From: Clostridia bacterium
GTDB lineage: Bacteria; Bacillota; Clostridia; Lachnospirales; Lachnospiraceae
Direction: 5' to 3'
Assembly: GCA_029101305.1 (NCBI GenBank)
Contig: JAQXQS010000168.1
Location: 1 to 56,657, forward strand
DNA length: 56,657 nucleotides
In this document: positions 43,539-53,121 of the stretch, piece after piece
How the letters are laid out: every line of letters starts with the position of its first letter
Position numbering within the stretch: position 1 is the stretch's first letter
The notes under the pieces: model-generated
Database searches by the model: none
What the model saw: only the letters and a program-made list of their open reading frames with translations
Told to the model about the DNA's origin: nothing
Position numbers and translations under genes: made by a program

Positions 43539-44297
43539 TCAGCCTTCGATCACGTCACTCATATCGTATCTTCCTGCTGACTTTCCTGCAAGGAATTTAG
43601 CAGCCTCTACAGCACCTTTGCCAAATACAGCTTTGGAATATGCGGTATGCTTAAATTCGATCACTTCATCCTGGCCTGCAAAGATCACTTCATGCTCACC
43701 TACGATAGAACCACCACGAACTGCAGAAATACCGATTTCCTTCGCATCACGTTTCTCTCTTCTCTGGCTGCGGTCATACACATAATGATACTGGTTATCC
43801 ATAGCCTCATTCAGGCTGTCAGCAAGGGCAAGGGCAGTTCCGCTGGGGGCATCCACTTTCAGATTGTGATGTTTCTCTACAATTTCCATATCAAAGCCAG
43901 CTGTTGCCAGAACTTTGGCTGCATCCTGAACCAGCTTCAGAAGGGTATTAATTCCAAGAGACATATTGGCAGATTTCAGCACAGCGATCTTTTTCGCACT
44001 CTCTTCTACTCTTGCAAGCTGCTCCTCGCTTAATCCGGTAGTACAAAGAACTACAGGCATATTTCTCTTCTCGCAGTAATCCATCAGCTTGTCAAAAGCC
44101 TTCGGAGAGGAAAAATCGATAACAGCGTCTGCCTCAACCTGGCACTCGTCAATATTGGTAAATACCGGATAACTGTTTTTCCCCTGGTCTGCAATATCAA
44201 TTCCTGCCACGATCTGGGCATTTGGATCTTTCTCTACGATATCGGAAATAACCTGTCCCATATGACCGTTACATCCGTGCATGATAATTTTTACCAT
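43539..44297 (-). CDS. dapB: 4-hydroxy-tetrahydrodipicolinate reductase
   Basis: A 252-residue enzyme of the DAP pathway. The cofactor motif IIMHGCNGHMGQVI starts it; AVIDFSSPKAFDKLMDYC, CTTGLSEEQL and the active-site block EKHHNLKVDAPSGTALALAD (catalytic His) follow, then GSIVGEHEVIFAG. ATG 44297 is chosen because AAAGGTGG lies 8 nt upstream; the longer frame runs into the repeat at 44341. It is next to dapA, 252 nt away, which contains the repeat and hairpins. Confidence 0.94.
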   Translation of the reverse strand: MVKIIMHGCNGHMGQVISDIVEKDPNAQIVAGIDIADQGKNSYPVFTNIDECQVEADAVIDFSSPKAFDKLMDYCEKRNMPVVLCTTGLSEEQLARVEESAKKIAVLKSANMSLGINTLLKLVQDAAKVLATAGFDMEIVEKHHNLKVDAPSGTALALADSLNEAMDNQYHYVYDRSQRREKRDAKEIGISAVRGGSIVGEHEVIFAGQDEVIEFKHTAYSKAVFGKGAVEAAKFLAGKSAGRYDMSDVIEG

Positions 44298-44340
44298 TTT
44301 AATTTCCACCTTTCTTTTCTTATGTGAATCTTTATAACTA

Positions 44341-44377
44341 ATGGACATGTCCGCTTATGCAGACAGCACCATAAATG
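44341..44377. repeat. Interspersed palindromic repeat between dapB and dapA
   Basis: GGACATGTCCGCTTATGCAGACAGCACCATAAATGAAC, close to the copy at 40476. It lies in the leader of dapB on the minus strand. Confidence 0.6.
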
Positions 44378-44468
44378 AACGTCGATTGCGCCCCACCTTT
44401 GGTGCTCCTACAAGTAGCCACCATATTCGTAACCCGGGCTATCGCTCTGCCTACTCATACATGAAAGA

Positions 44469-44536
44469 AATCCCGGCAGCCCATTGTCAGACAGCATGCT
44501 GCCGCACACCAAAACTGACCGTCTCTATCCGGGATT
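44469..44536 (-). terminator. Possible terminator after dapA
   Basis: AATCCCGG pairs with CCGGGATT, with an inner CGGCAGC/GCTGCCG hairpin. TTTCTTTC follows on the minus strand. The weak U-tract makes it a leaky terminator at most. Confidence 0.4.
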
Positions 44537-44549
44537 CCATGATCATCCT

Positions 44550-45443
44550 TTATGCAAGCTTGATTCCATAATCTGCAAGTGCTTTTTTCAGTCTTTCTTT
44601 ATTCTCCGGCTCCATCTCGCAAAGCGGCATACGGGTCGGTCCTACATTCCAGCCCATCAGATTCAGGGCAGTCTTAACCGGAATCGGGTTTACTTCGCAG
44701 AACAGCGCATTGATAAGCGGGATTGCTTCAAGCTGAAGCTTGGCAGCGCCAGCAAGATCTCCCTCCAGGAATTTCATGACCATATCATGTGTGTTCTTCG
44801 GAGCAACATTAGATAAAACAGAAATAACTCCAAGTCCGCCAAGGGAGAGGATCGGGAGCACCTGATCATCGTTTCCTGAATAAAGCTCAAGACATCCGTC
44901 AGCCATAGACATCATCTTAGCGATCTGGGAAAGGTCCCCGCTTGCAGCCTTGATTCCTACAATATTTTTCACATTCTTGGCAAGTGTGACAGCGGTAGCC
45001 GGCTGGATATTGCAGCCAGTACGGCTTGGTACGTTATACATGATGATCGGAGTATCCGGCACGGAATTGGCAATCTCTGTATAATGACGGATAAGTCCCT
45101 TCTGGCTTGCCTTATTATAATAAGGAGTTACGATAAGAAGCGCATCAGCGCCATAAGAAGCTGCTTCCTGTGACATCATAACAGCTGTCTCAGTACAGTT
45201 AGAACCTGTGCCGGCAATAACCGGAACTCTTCCTGCCACCTTATCAATCGCAAACTTGATGGTCTGGAGATGCTCCCCGTGAGTCAGTGTAGAAGACTCT
45301 CCTGTTGTTCCACAGATAATGATCGCATCTGTACTGTTTGCAATCTGATACTCCAGAAGCTCTTCCAGTTTCTCATAATTTACCTTTCCATCTTCATGCA
45401 TCGGTGTTACGATCGCAACACCTGCGCCTTTGAAAATTGCCAT
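44550..45443 (-). CDS. dapA: 4-hydroxy-tetrahydrodipicolinate synthase
   Basis: A 297-residue aldolase condensing pyruvate and aspartate semialdehyde. Motifs: IIICGTTGESSTLTHGEH, GTGSNCTETAVMMSQEA, Tyr136 in YNVPSRTG (proton relay) and Lys165 in VGIKAASGDLSQ (Schiff base). GGAGG is upstream of the start. It precedes dapB in transcription with a structured 252-nt gap. No lysine riboswitch is seen in the 43 nt before it. Confidence 0.95.
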   Translation of the reverse strand: MAIFKGAGVAIVTPMHEDGKVNYEKLEELLEYQIANSTDAIIICGTTGESSTLTHGEHLQTIKFAIDKVAGRVPVIAGTGSNCTETAVMMSQEAASYGADALLIVTPYYNKASQKGLIRHYTEIANSVPDTPIIMYNVPSRTGCNIQPATAVTLAKNVKNIVGIKAASGDLSQIAKMMSMADGCLELYSGNDDQVLPILSLGGLGVISVLSNVAPKNTHDMVMKFLEGDLAGAAKLQLEAIPLINALFCEVNPIPVKTALNLMGWNVGPTRMPLCEMEPENKERLKKALADYGIKLA

Positions 45444-45486
45444 CTTATTTCCTCCTATTCATCCTTCTGTATTATTTCAGCTGATT

Positions 45487-46002
45487 TCACTCACCAGCAG
45501 GTAAAGCCTGCTCTCTTCCAAGAGTGGTTATGGTAGTCACACTGTCCACATAGTCCAGAAGACCGGGTGCCACCTTATTCCCTGTAAGAATAATATGCAT
45601 GGATTCATCCTTATGCTTCAGAAGCTCTGCAACCATATCTACAGTCGCAATGTGCTTATCAAGAAGTCCCAGGATCTCATCCAGTACCAGAAAATCACAT
45701 TCCCTGGTAGCAATTACCTTACGGGCAAAATTCAACCCATTAAGAATATTGCGTTTCTCCTCTGCCTGTTCTTCCTCATTCAGCTGGTCGTAACAGGTCT
45801 CCATCTTCTCAAAGCGGAAGATCTTAATATCCAGCTGATCCAGCTCTTCCAGAAAATCCAGCTCACGCCGTTCATTTCCCTTCAGGAACTGAATGATGAT
45901 CACGCTTTTCCCCTGGGAGGATGCACGCAGAGCCTGACCGATTGCCAATGTGGTCTTGCCCTTGCCGTTGCCGCAATATACTTCTGCTATTTCTTTTTCC
46001 AT
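45487..46002 (-). CDS. cobO: Cob(I)yrinic acid a,c-diamide adenosyltransferase (CobA/BtuR type)
   Basis: A 171-residue P-loop protein. The Walker A motif YCGNGKGKTTLAIGQALRAS is near the N terminus, and EKRNILNGLNFARKVIATRECDFLVLDEI is the Walker B region typical of BtuR/CobO. It attaches the adenosyl group to the cobalt of cobalamin precursors. No other B12 gene is beside it, so it probably supports salvage. GAGG lies upstream. The decamer GTTTTGCGGT occurs about 100 nt upstream (46101-46110). Confidence 0.88.
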   Translation of the reverse strand: MEKEIAEVYCGNGKGKTTLAIGQALRASSQGKSVIIIQFLKGNERRELDFLEELDQLDIKIFRFEKMETCYDQLNEEEQAEEKRNILNGLNFARKVIATRECDFLVLDEILGLLDKHIATVDMVAELLKHKDESMHIILTGNKVAPGLLDYVDSVTTITTLGREQALPAGE

Positions 46003-46100
46003 ACTGATTCCTCTTATTGTTAAAAATAATGCTACCGACCGGTAACATTTCCCGCAATGCAGCCATTCGCAAATTGCGCCATTTTTAATATGCTTATATT

Positions 46101-46110
46101 ACCGCAAAAC
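46101..46110 (-). promoter_or_regulatory. Third copy of the decamer GTTTTGCGGT, upstream of cobO
   Basis: This exact decamer is also in the proposed PucR sites at 7753-7774 and 9974-9996. It lies in the 136-nt gap 46003-46138, upstream of cobO, with flanks partly matching the exporter site. Confidence 0.3.
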
Positions 46111-46138
46111 GAATAGAAATGCAAGCAGAAGAAATTTT

Positions 46139-46762
46139 CTATACATATTCCAGTTTGCTCACGGAAACTTCATATGCAGTTCTCTTCTGGGTCTCATTTT
46201 CCCCGATCCGCTTCATGTATTCACGGCTCTGTATCCTGCCCCAGATCAATACATGGCCTCCTACCTCAAAAGCTGATGCATAACGGGCATTTCTTCCCCA
46301 GCAGATACATGGTATGTAGTCTGATTTTCCATAAGGACGGTTCACTGCAAGGAGCAGATCTGCAATTTCTCTTCCCAGAGGCGTTTTCCGGTAAACCGGC
46401 GGCTTACAGATATAGCCATCCAGGAAGATCTGATTTACCGGTGTCTGGGAATCCTCCTCTTCCAGAAACTTCAGTTCTCTGGCAAAAGCCGAGAGCACCA
46501 GCCGGTTATGCTTTTCTTCGTGACGGTTATAAGAACGGAACTGTCCATGGATTTCCACATACTGTCCCACATAATCCTGGGTAACATCCACCAGCCTTTC
46601 GGATATCATCACCGGAATCCGGTCCTCGGAATCACTAAGCCTTTTTACCAGAAGCTCCATTGTATAGAAGCCTTCTCCATAGACCTGATGGCTGAATGAA
46701 AAACCTGTTACGATTTTTCCTGTGATGGAAACCTGATTGTTTTCAATAATTTTATCTGCCAT
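46139..46762 (-). CDS. Single-stranded DNA-binding-like protein with two OB folds
   Basis: A 207-residue protein. Residues about 8-85 (VSITGKIVTGFSFSHQVYGEGFY, then GQYVEIHGQFRSY) and about 90-205 (NQIFLDGYICKPPVYRKTPLGREIADLLLAVNRP, then GRNARYASAFEVGGHVLIWGRIQSREY) are two OB-type domains; the second is closest to bacterial SSB. It lacks the acidic DIPF-type tail of classical SSB. ATG 46762 has AAGGAG 9 nt upstream, and the longer frame has none. It is divergent from typA. It may act on ssDNA in repair or conjugation; a housekeeping SSB is expected elsewhere. Confidence 0.8.
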   Translation of the reverse strand: MADKIIENNQVSITGKIVTGFSFSHQVYGEGFYTMELLVKRLSDSEDRIPVMISERLVDVTQDYVGQYVEIHGQFRSYNRHEEKHNRLVLSAFARELKFLEEEDSQTPVNQIFLDGYICKPPVYRKTPLGREIADLLLAVNRPYGKSDYIPCICWGRNARYASAFEVGGHVLIWGRIQSREYMKRIGENETQKRTAYEVSVSKLEYV

Positions 46763-46891
46763 GATGTAGTTCTCCTTCCTCTTTTTCACTTTTTTTCTGC
46801 AGACGATTCCAACGCACACTTGTTGGTCTATAATATCTATGAAAAAATCAGCCACTTTAGAACCACAATTTAAAAAAATTTTTCCTGACAC

Positions 46892-46919
46892 CTTGTAATC
46901 TGCGAAAAATGTGGTAAAC
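46892..46919 (+). promoter_or_regulatory. Candidate promoter of typA
   Basis: TTGTAA (46892-46897) and TAAACT (46914-46919) are 16 nt apart. Confidence 0.45.
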
Positions 46920-46965
46920 TGGAAAATCGGACATATAATGACAAAAACACATTAATAAGGAAAGA

Positions 46966-47013
46966 ATGTGGCGGAATTCCCGCCCGGTAAAGAAAGGATT
47001 TCGATTTTTATGA
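46966..47013 (+). CDS. Possible 15-residue leader ORF overlapping the typA start
   Basis: ATG at 46966 has AAGG 5 nt upstream and encodes 15 residues (MWRNSRPVKKGFRFL). Its TGA (47011-47013) overlaps the ATG of typA (47010-47012) as ATGA. The hairpin GGCGG-AATTC-CCGCC lies inside it. The arrangement suggests translational coupling of typA. No evidence of expression exists in the sequence alone. Confidence 0.4.
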   Translation: MWRNSRPVKKGFRFL

Positions 47014-48845
47014 AGACGAAACGCGAAGATGTACGTAACGTAGCCATCATTGCCCACGTTGACCATGGTAAAACCACTCTTGTAGACCAGCTTCTGAAAC
47101 AGAGCGGTGTTTTCCGTGCCAACCAGGAGGTTCAGGAGCGTGTCATGGACTCCAATGATATCGAGAGAGAGCGTGGTATCACAATCCTCTCCAAAAACAC
47201 AGCAGTTCATTATAAAGACACCAAGATCAATATTATCGATACCCCAGGACATGCTGACTTCGGCGGCGAGGTTGAGCGTGTACTTAAAATGGTAGATGGC
47301 GTTATCCTTCTGGTTGATGCTTTCGAAGGTGCTATGCCACAGACCAAATTCGTTCTGAAAAAAGCTCTCGAGCTGGATCTGCACGTAATCGTCTGCATTA
47401 ACAAAATAGACCGTCCGGAAGCAAGACCAGATGAGGTCGTTGATGAGGTTCTGGAGCTTCTTATGGATCTTGGAGCTTCCGATGAGCAGCTTGACTGCCC
47501 GTTCCTCTATGCTTCTGCAAAAACAGGACATGCTGTTCTGGACCTTAAGGATACTCCGGAGAACATGGTTCCTCTGTTTGAGGCAATTCTGAAATACATC
47601 CCGGCTCCAGAGGGTGATCCGGACGCAGATACCCAGGTACTGATCAGTACTATTGATTACAATGAATATGTAGGACGTATCGGTGTTGGTAAGGTTGAGA
47701 GCGGTACCATCGCAGTCAACCAGGAGCTCACTCTTCTGAACCATCACGATCCGGACAAAAAACAGAAAGTTAAGATCAGCAAGCTTTACGAATTTGATGG
47801 TCTGAACAAAGTTGAAGTAAAAGAAGCAACAATCGGATCAATTGTTGCAATTTCCGGTATTGCTGAGATTCATATCGGAGATACCCTTTGCGGCGGAGAT
47901 AACCCGGAGGCAATTCCATTCCAGAAGATTTCTGAGCCTACCATTGCCATGAATTTCCTGGTAAATGACAGCCCGCTTGCAGGACAGGAAGGTAAATATA
48001 TCACCTCCCGCCATCTCCGCGACAGACTTTACAGAGAGCTGAACACAGATGTCAGCCTTCGTGTAGAGGATACCGAGACAACTGAGTGCTTCAAGGTTTC
48101 CGGCCGTGGTGAGCTTCATCGTTCTGTTCTGATTGAGAATATGAGACGTGAGGGTTATGAGTTCGCTGTCAGCAAGCCAGAGGTACTTTATAAAATTGAC
48201 GAGCGCGGCAAGAAATTAGAGCCAATGGAAATCGCTTACATCGACGTTCCGGAAGAATTTTCCGGTACTGTTATCCAGATGCTCAGCGAGCGTAAGGGCG
48301 AGCTTCAAGGAATGAGTACTGCAAGTGACGGTTCTGTCCGTCTCGAGTTCCACATCCCATCCCGTGGACTGATCGGTTTCCGTGGAAACTTCCTGACTTC
48401 CACAAAGGGAACTGGTATCATCAATACCATTTTTGACGGATATGCTCCATACAAGGGAGATTTCCAGTACCGTAAACAGGGCTCCCTGATCGCATTCGAG
48501 GGTGGCGAGGCTGTTACTTATGGTCTGTTTGCAGCCCAGGAGCGTGGTACCTTATTCATCGGACCTGGCGAAAAGGTTTACAGCGGTATGGTAATCGGAC
48601 AGAATGGTAAAGCAGAGGATATCGAGCTGAATGTCTGCAAGACCAAGCACCTGACCAACACCCGTTCCTCTTCTGCCGATGAGGCACTGAAGCTGACTCC
48701 GCCAAGAGTTCTCAGCCTGGAGCAGGCAATTGAATTCATCGATACAGACGAGCTTCTGGAGGTTACTCCTACCAGCCTTCGTATCCGTAAGAAGATCCTG
48801 GATTCCCGTGACAGAAAGAGAGCTTCTATTAAGAAGAATGCGTAA
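47010..48845 (+). CDS. typA: Translational GTPase TypA/BipA
   Basis: A 611-residue ribosome-associated GTPase. Motifs: G1 AHVDHGKTTLVDQLLKQ, G2 region ERGITILSKNTAV, G3 IIDTPGHADFGGEVER, G4 NKIDRPEARP. The unique C-terminal domain carries PSRGLIGFRGNFLTSTKGTG and QERGTLFIGPGEKVYSGMVIG, which separates it from EF-G and LepA. It acts in ribosome assembly and stress at low temperature. ATG 47010 begins MKTKREDVRN, the usual N terminus; the GTG at 46968 would add 14 odd residues. Confidence 0.95.
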   Translation: MKTKREDVRNVAIIAHVDHGKTTLVDQLLKQSGVFRANQEVQERVMDSNDIERERGITILSKNTAVHYKDTKINIIDTPGHADFGGEVERVLKMVDGVILLVDAFEGAMPQTKFVLKKALELDLHVIVCINKIDRPEARPDEVVDEVLELLMDLGASDEQLDCPFLYASAKTGHAVLDLKDTPENMVPLFEAILKYIPAPEGDPDADTQVLISTIDYNEYVGRIGVGKVESGTIAVNQELTLLNHHDPDKKQKVKISKLYEFDGLNKVEVKEATIGSIVAISGIAEIHIGDTLCGGDNPEAIPFQKISEPTIAMNFLVNDSPLAGQEGKYITSRHLRDRLYRELNTDVSLRVEDTETTECFKVSGRGELHRSVLIENMRREGYEFAVSKPEVLYKIDERGKKLEPMEIAYIDVPEEFSGTVIQMLSERKGELQGMSTASDGSVRLEFHIPSRGLIGFRGNFLTSTKGTGIINTIFDGYAPYKGDFQYRKQGSLIAFEGGEAVTYGLFAAQERGTLFIGPGEKVYSGMVIGQNGKAEDIELNVCKTKHLTNTRSSSADEALKLTPPRVLSLEQAIEFIDTDELLEVTPTSLRIRKKILDSRDRKRASIKKNA

Positions 48846-48935
48846 GATTTCATAAAATACAAAAGAGATCAAAATATACCGCAAAGTGGGGCGTGCAGAT
48901 CGCAGGAATGATTTTTCAAACACGCTCTAGCCAAA

Positions 48936-48976
48936 GAAAATCGCCCAGACTGTAAGTCTGCGCGATTTTCTTTTTT
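48936..48976 (+). terminator. Terminator after typA
   Basis: GAAAATCGC pairs with GCGATTTTC, with inner AGACT/AGTCT, followed by TTTTTT on the plus strand. Confidence 0.85.
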
Positions 48977-49047
48977 ATAGACTCTCAATTTCTTTCTCTG
49001 CCATTCGAAGCTTTTCCAGATTATTTCTTCCTTTTACAATTGGTTTC

Positions 49048-49755
49048 CTACAGCTCTTTCTTCAACCTGTAAAAATCCTTCACAGCTTTCCAGCCGATCT
49101 TCACGATCTTCTTTACATTGATGGAATTGGTTCCACCCTGCCTTGGCTTGAAACTAATTTCGATGAACTTCACTTTCTCCTTATAATGGACAAAGTATGT
49201 AGTAAACATAATATTCGGAATGTTGAAATCTTCCGGCAGTTTCCCGATATACTTCGACACCAGATCCGCCTTCATCAGACGGTACGGTGCATTCGCATCG
49301 GAAACCTTCACTCCAAAAATGATTCTCAGCAGCAGACATACAACATTCTCCACAAATTTCCTGGATTTTCCATCTCCGCGGACAGTCCGGTTACCGATTA
49401 CTGCATCGTACCGGCCTCTCTGATTCCAGAAAGGCTCAAATTCATCTGGATTTGTCTGTCCGTCTGAATCTGTCTGGAAAATGTAATCAGCTTTCTGGCT
49501 GATGGCATAGCGATAACCGTAAAGAACAGTCGGCCCATGGCCGCCATTTGGCTTGTCCAGCGGGATAAGAAGCGGTCTTGTGGAGGCACACTTTTCAAGA
49601 AGCTCATAGGTATTGTCCCTGCTCCCGTCGTTAATGATCACCAGTCTTGATTTTCCCTCATCGTTATGCTGTTCTACCACCGGGTACCATTGGTCGATGG
49701 TCTTTTCAATATTCTCAGATTCATTATACGCTGGAATTACGATATATAAACTGGA
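49048..49755 (-). CDS. Family 2 glycosyltransferase, DPM1-like
   Basis: A 235-residue GT-A enzyme. The N-terminal VIPAYNESENIEKTID, then LVIINDGSRDNTYELLEKC and FQTDSDGQTNPDEFEPFW (DXD motif) bind the nucleotide sugar; the C-terminal part has FKPRQGGTNSINVKKI. There is no membrane segment at the end, so it resembles a soluble dolichol/undecaprenyl-phosphate mannosyltransferase. The ATG at 49755 is chosen because GGTGGAG lies 6 nt upstream; the frame could start at GTG 49770. It stands alone; the acceptor is unknown. Confidence 0.9.
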   Translation of the reverse strand, partial: SSLYIVIPAYNESENIEKTIDQWYPVVEQHNDEGKSRLVIINDGSRDNTYELLEKCASTRPLLIPLDKPNGGHGPTVLYGYRYAISQKADYIFQTDSDGQTNPDEFEPFWNQRGRYDAVIGNRTVRGDGKSRKFVENVVCLLLRIIFGVKVSDANAPYRLMKADLVSKYIGKLPEDFNIPNIMFTTYFVHYKEKVKFIEISFKPRQGGTNSINVKKIVKIGWKAVKDFYRLKKEL

Positions 49756-49861
49756 CATAACTTTCTCCACCTTACTCTTTTTTTATTGCTCTTGTAACTA
49801 TTCTCCTATAATCGCCGCTCTCTAAGTATATTCTGCACTCAGTTCCAAGCACGTTCTGACC

Positions 49862-51055
49862 TCAGGCTTTCAGTCCAAATTCTTCTGCCAGTTTCTTAAA
49901 CTGTGGTAAAGAATTCACAATTGTCTCATAAGATACACAATATGCCAGTCTTACATATCCCGGGCAGGCAAAAGAGCTTCCCGGAACCATAAGAATGTTA
50001 TATTTCTTACCAGCTTCACAAAATGCTTTCTCATCTGCAACCGGTGATTTCACAAACAGATAGAATGCCCCCTGTGGTTTGATACATTCAAAACCAAGCT
50101 CTTTCAGACCATTATAAAGAGCCAGACGGTTCTTATCATATGCTGCCACATCCACCTCTGCATCCACGCAACGCGCAATTACTTTCTGGATCAGGGACGG
50201 TGCATTTACACAGCCGATGGTACGGTTTGCAATGGCTGCAGCCGCGATCAGCTCCTCGCTTCCATCCGCTTCATCCGGAATAACCAGATAACCGATACGC
50301 TCTCCTGGAAGAGAAAGTGATTTGCTGTAAGAATAACCTACAATTGTATTTGCATAATACTTTGTCAGATAAGGCACCTGCACACCATCATAAGCCAGTT
50401 CTCTGTAAGGCTCATCAGAAATCAGATAAATAACCGTTCCAAATTCTTTCTGCTTCGCTTCCAGAATTGCTGCAAGTTTTTTGATTGTTTCTTCTGAATA
50501 AACAACTCCAGTAGGATTGTGAGGAGTATTTACAATGACTGCTCGGGTCTTCGGTGTGATCTTCTCCTCAAATTCCTCCAGATTCGGCTGGAATGTAGTG
50601 GTATCCGGTGAGATTTCCACAAGCTTACCGTCATAATTGCGCACATATGCACCGTATTCCAGGAAATAAGGTGCAAAAACCACCACTTCTTCTCCTGGAT
50701 TCAGGATTGTCTTAAATGCAACGTTCAACCCGCTTGCAGCGCCAACTGTCATGATCAGGTTCTTTGCTGCAAAAGAGGTTCCAAATCTGCGGTTCAAGGA
50801 CTCTGCGATTGTCTGGCGTACATCTTCGAATCCAGCATTGCTCATATATCCGTGAAGAACCGTAGGTTCCTCCTCATTTACCAGATCAATAATAGCCTGC
50901 CGCACACAATCCGGTGCCGGAACACTTGGATTTCCAAGGCTGAAATCAAATACCTTCTCCGGTCCGTATATGGCACGAAGACGATTTCCCTCTTCAAACA
51001 TCATACGGATTGCAGAATTATTTTTTACATAAGGCTTCATTTTTTCTGCTATCAT
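49862..51055 (-). CDS. Pyridoxal phosphate-dependent aminotransferase (class I/II)
   Basis: A 397-residue fold-type I enzyme. Motifs: FDFSLGNPSVPAPDCV, GAASGLNVAFKTILNPGEEVV, NTPHNPTGVVYSEE, ISDEPYRELAYDG, and SYSKSLSLPGERIGYLV holding the Schiff-base Lys. It is of the aspartate/aromatic type, with a pyridoxal pocket also close to MalY- or PatA-like enzymes. ATG 51055 has GGAGG 9 nt upstream; the longer frame runs into the terminator before it. Its substrate is not fixed by sequence; aspartate or an aromatic amino acid is likely. Confidence 0.9.
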   Translation of the reverse strand: MIAEKMKPYVKNNSAIRMMFEEGNRLRAIYGPEKVFDFSLGNPSVPAPDCVRQAIIDLVNEEEPTVLHGYMSNAGFEDVRQTIAESLNRRFGTSFAAKNLIMTVGAASGLNVAFKTILNPGEEVVVFAPYFLEYGAYVRNYDGKLVEISPDTTTFQPNLEEFEEKITPKTRAVIVNTPHNPTGVVYSEETIKKLAAILEAKQKEFGTVIYLISDEPYRELAYDGVQVPYLTKYYANTIVGYSYSKSLSLPGERIGYLVIPDEADGSEELIAAAAIANRTIGCVNAPSLIQKVIARCVDAEVDVAAYDKNRLALYNGLKELGFECIKPQGAFYLFVKSPVADEKAFCEAGKKYNILMVPGSSFACPGYVRLAYCVSYETIVNSLPQFKKLAEEFGLKA

Positions 51056-51089
51056 TTCATTATTCCTCCAGGCTTCATTTTCATTGGAA

Positions 51090-51129
51090 ACAAGAAAAAG
51101 GACCGGTTGACTCCGATCCTTTTTCTTGT
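51090..51129. terminator. Terminator at the end of the atp operon, before the aminotransferase gene
   Basis: ACAAGAAAAAGGA pairs with TCCTTTTTCTTGT with an inner CCGG/CCGA region. It ends the atp transcript. Confidence 0.75.
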
Positions 51130-51188
51130 TTCCCGGTACTTTATTGTACCGCCGCTGCACTTTTATGTCAACGTTTTTAAGTGTATCT

Positions 51189-51590
51189 TTAACTTTTCAC
51201 ACTAAGTCTCACCAGTGCCCTCTGCAGCTTGGCTTCCACGATCTTATACTCCTTATCGGAAAGCCCGCCCTGGGCCAGCTTCTCTTTGGCGCGTTCCTTC
51301 GCTTTTCCGGCACGTTCTGCATCGATGTCTTCCTGCCATTCCCAGGTTGTTGCAAGAAGACTGCAGCTTCCATCCATCACGGTAAGCATACCGCCAATAC
51401 AGGCAGCACTGCGGCTGGTTCCATCCTCCAGTATCACATGGGCCTCGCCCATACCAAGAGCGGTACAGAAATTACAATGTCCTGCCAGTATTGCCAGATC
51501 TCCGGTAATACTCCGGCAGACTACCCGCTGTACCTCTCCCTCGAAAAGCAGACCGTCGGGGGTACCGATTCTAAGGGGAAATGTCCTCAT
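51189..51590 (-). CDS. atpC: ATP synthase F1 epsilon subunit
   Basis: A 133-residue subunit: the beta-sandwich N-terminal domain (RTFPLRIGTPDGLLFEGEVQ) and a two-helix C-terminal region (AERAGKAKERAKEKLAQG). It regulates rotation with the gamma subunit. It is the last gene of the operon, 12 nt after atpD, with AAAGGAGG upstream. Confidence 0.93.
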   Translation of the reverse strand: MRTFPLRIGTPDGLLFEGEVQRVVCRSITGDLAILAGHCNFCTALGMGEAHVILEDGTSRSAACIGGMLTVMDGSCSLLATTWEWQEDIDAERAGKAKERAKEKLAQGGLSDKEYKIVEAKLQRALVRLSVKS

Positions 51591-51602
51591 AGGCAGCCTC
51601 CT

Positions 51603-53006
<1,404 letters not shown>

Positions 53007-53064
53007 TTAGCAGTCTCCTTATATCGTAGAAGACAAGTTTTTGCCCTTATCTTCCTAAACTGAC

Positions 53065-53084
53065 ATGTCACCTGACAGTGACAT
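53065..53084. other. Hairpin between atpG and atpD
   Basis: ATGTCAC and GTGACAT pair perfectly around a 6-nt loop, inside the atp operon, without a U-tract. It could be an mRNA processing or stability element. Confidence 0.45.
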
Positions 53085-53121
53085 TATTATTAAGAAAAGT
53101 CTTACGTAACAATCTCTGTAC

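Noticed and set aside
45444-45486. Lysine riboswitch upstream of dapA
   Set aside because: The gap is 43 nt, too short for the aptamer.
46857-47747. 296-codon ORF on the minus strand
   Set aside because: Antisense to typA, whose GTPase motifs are complete.
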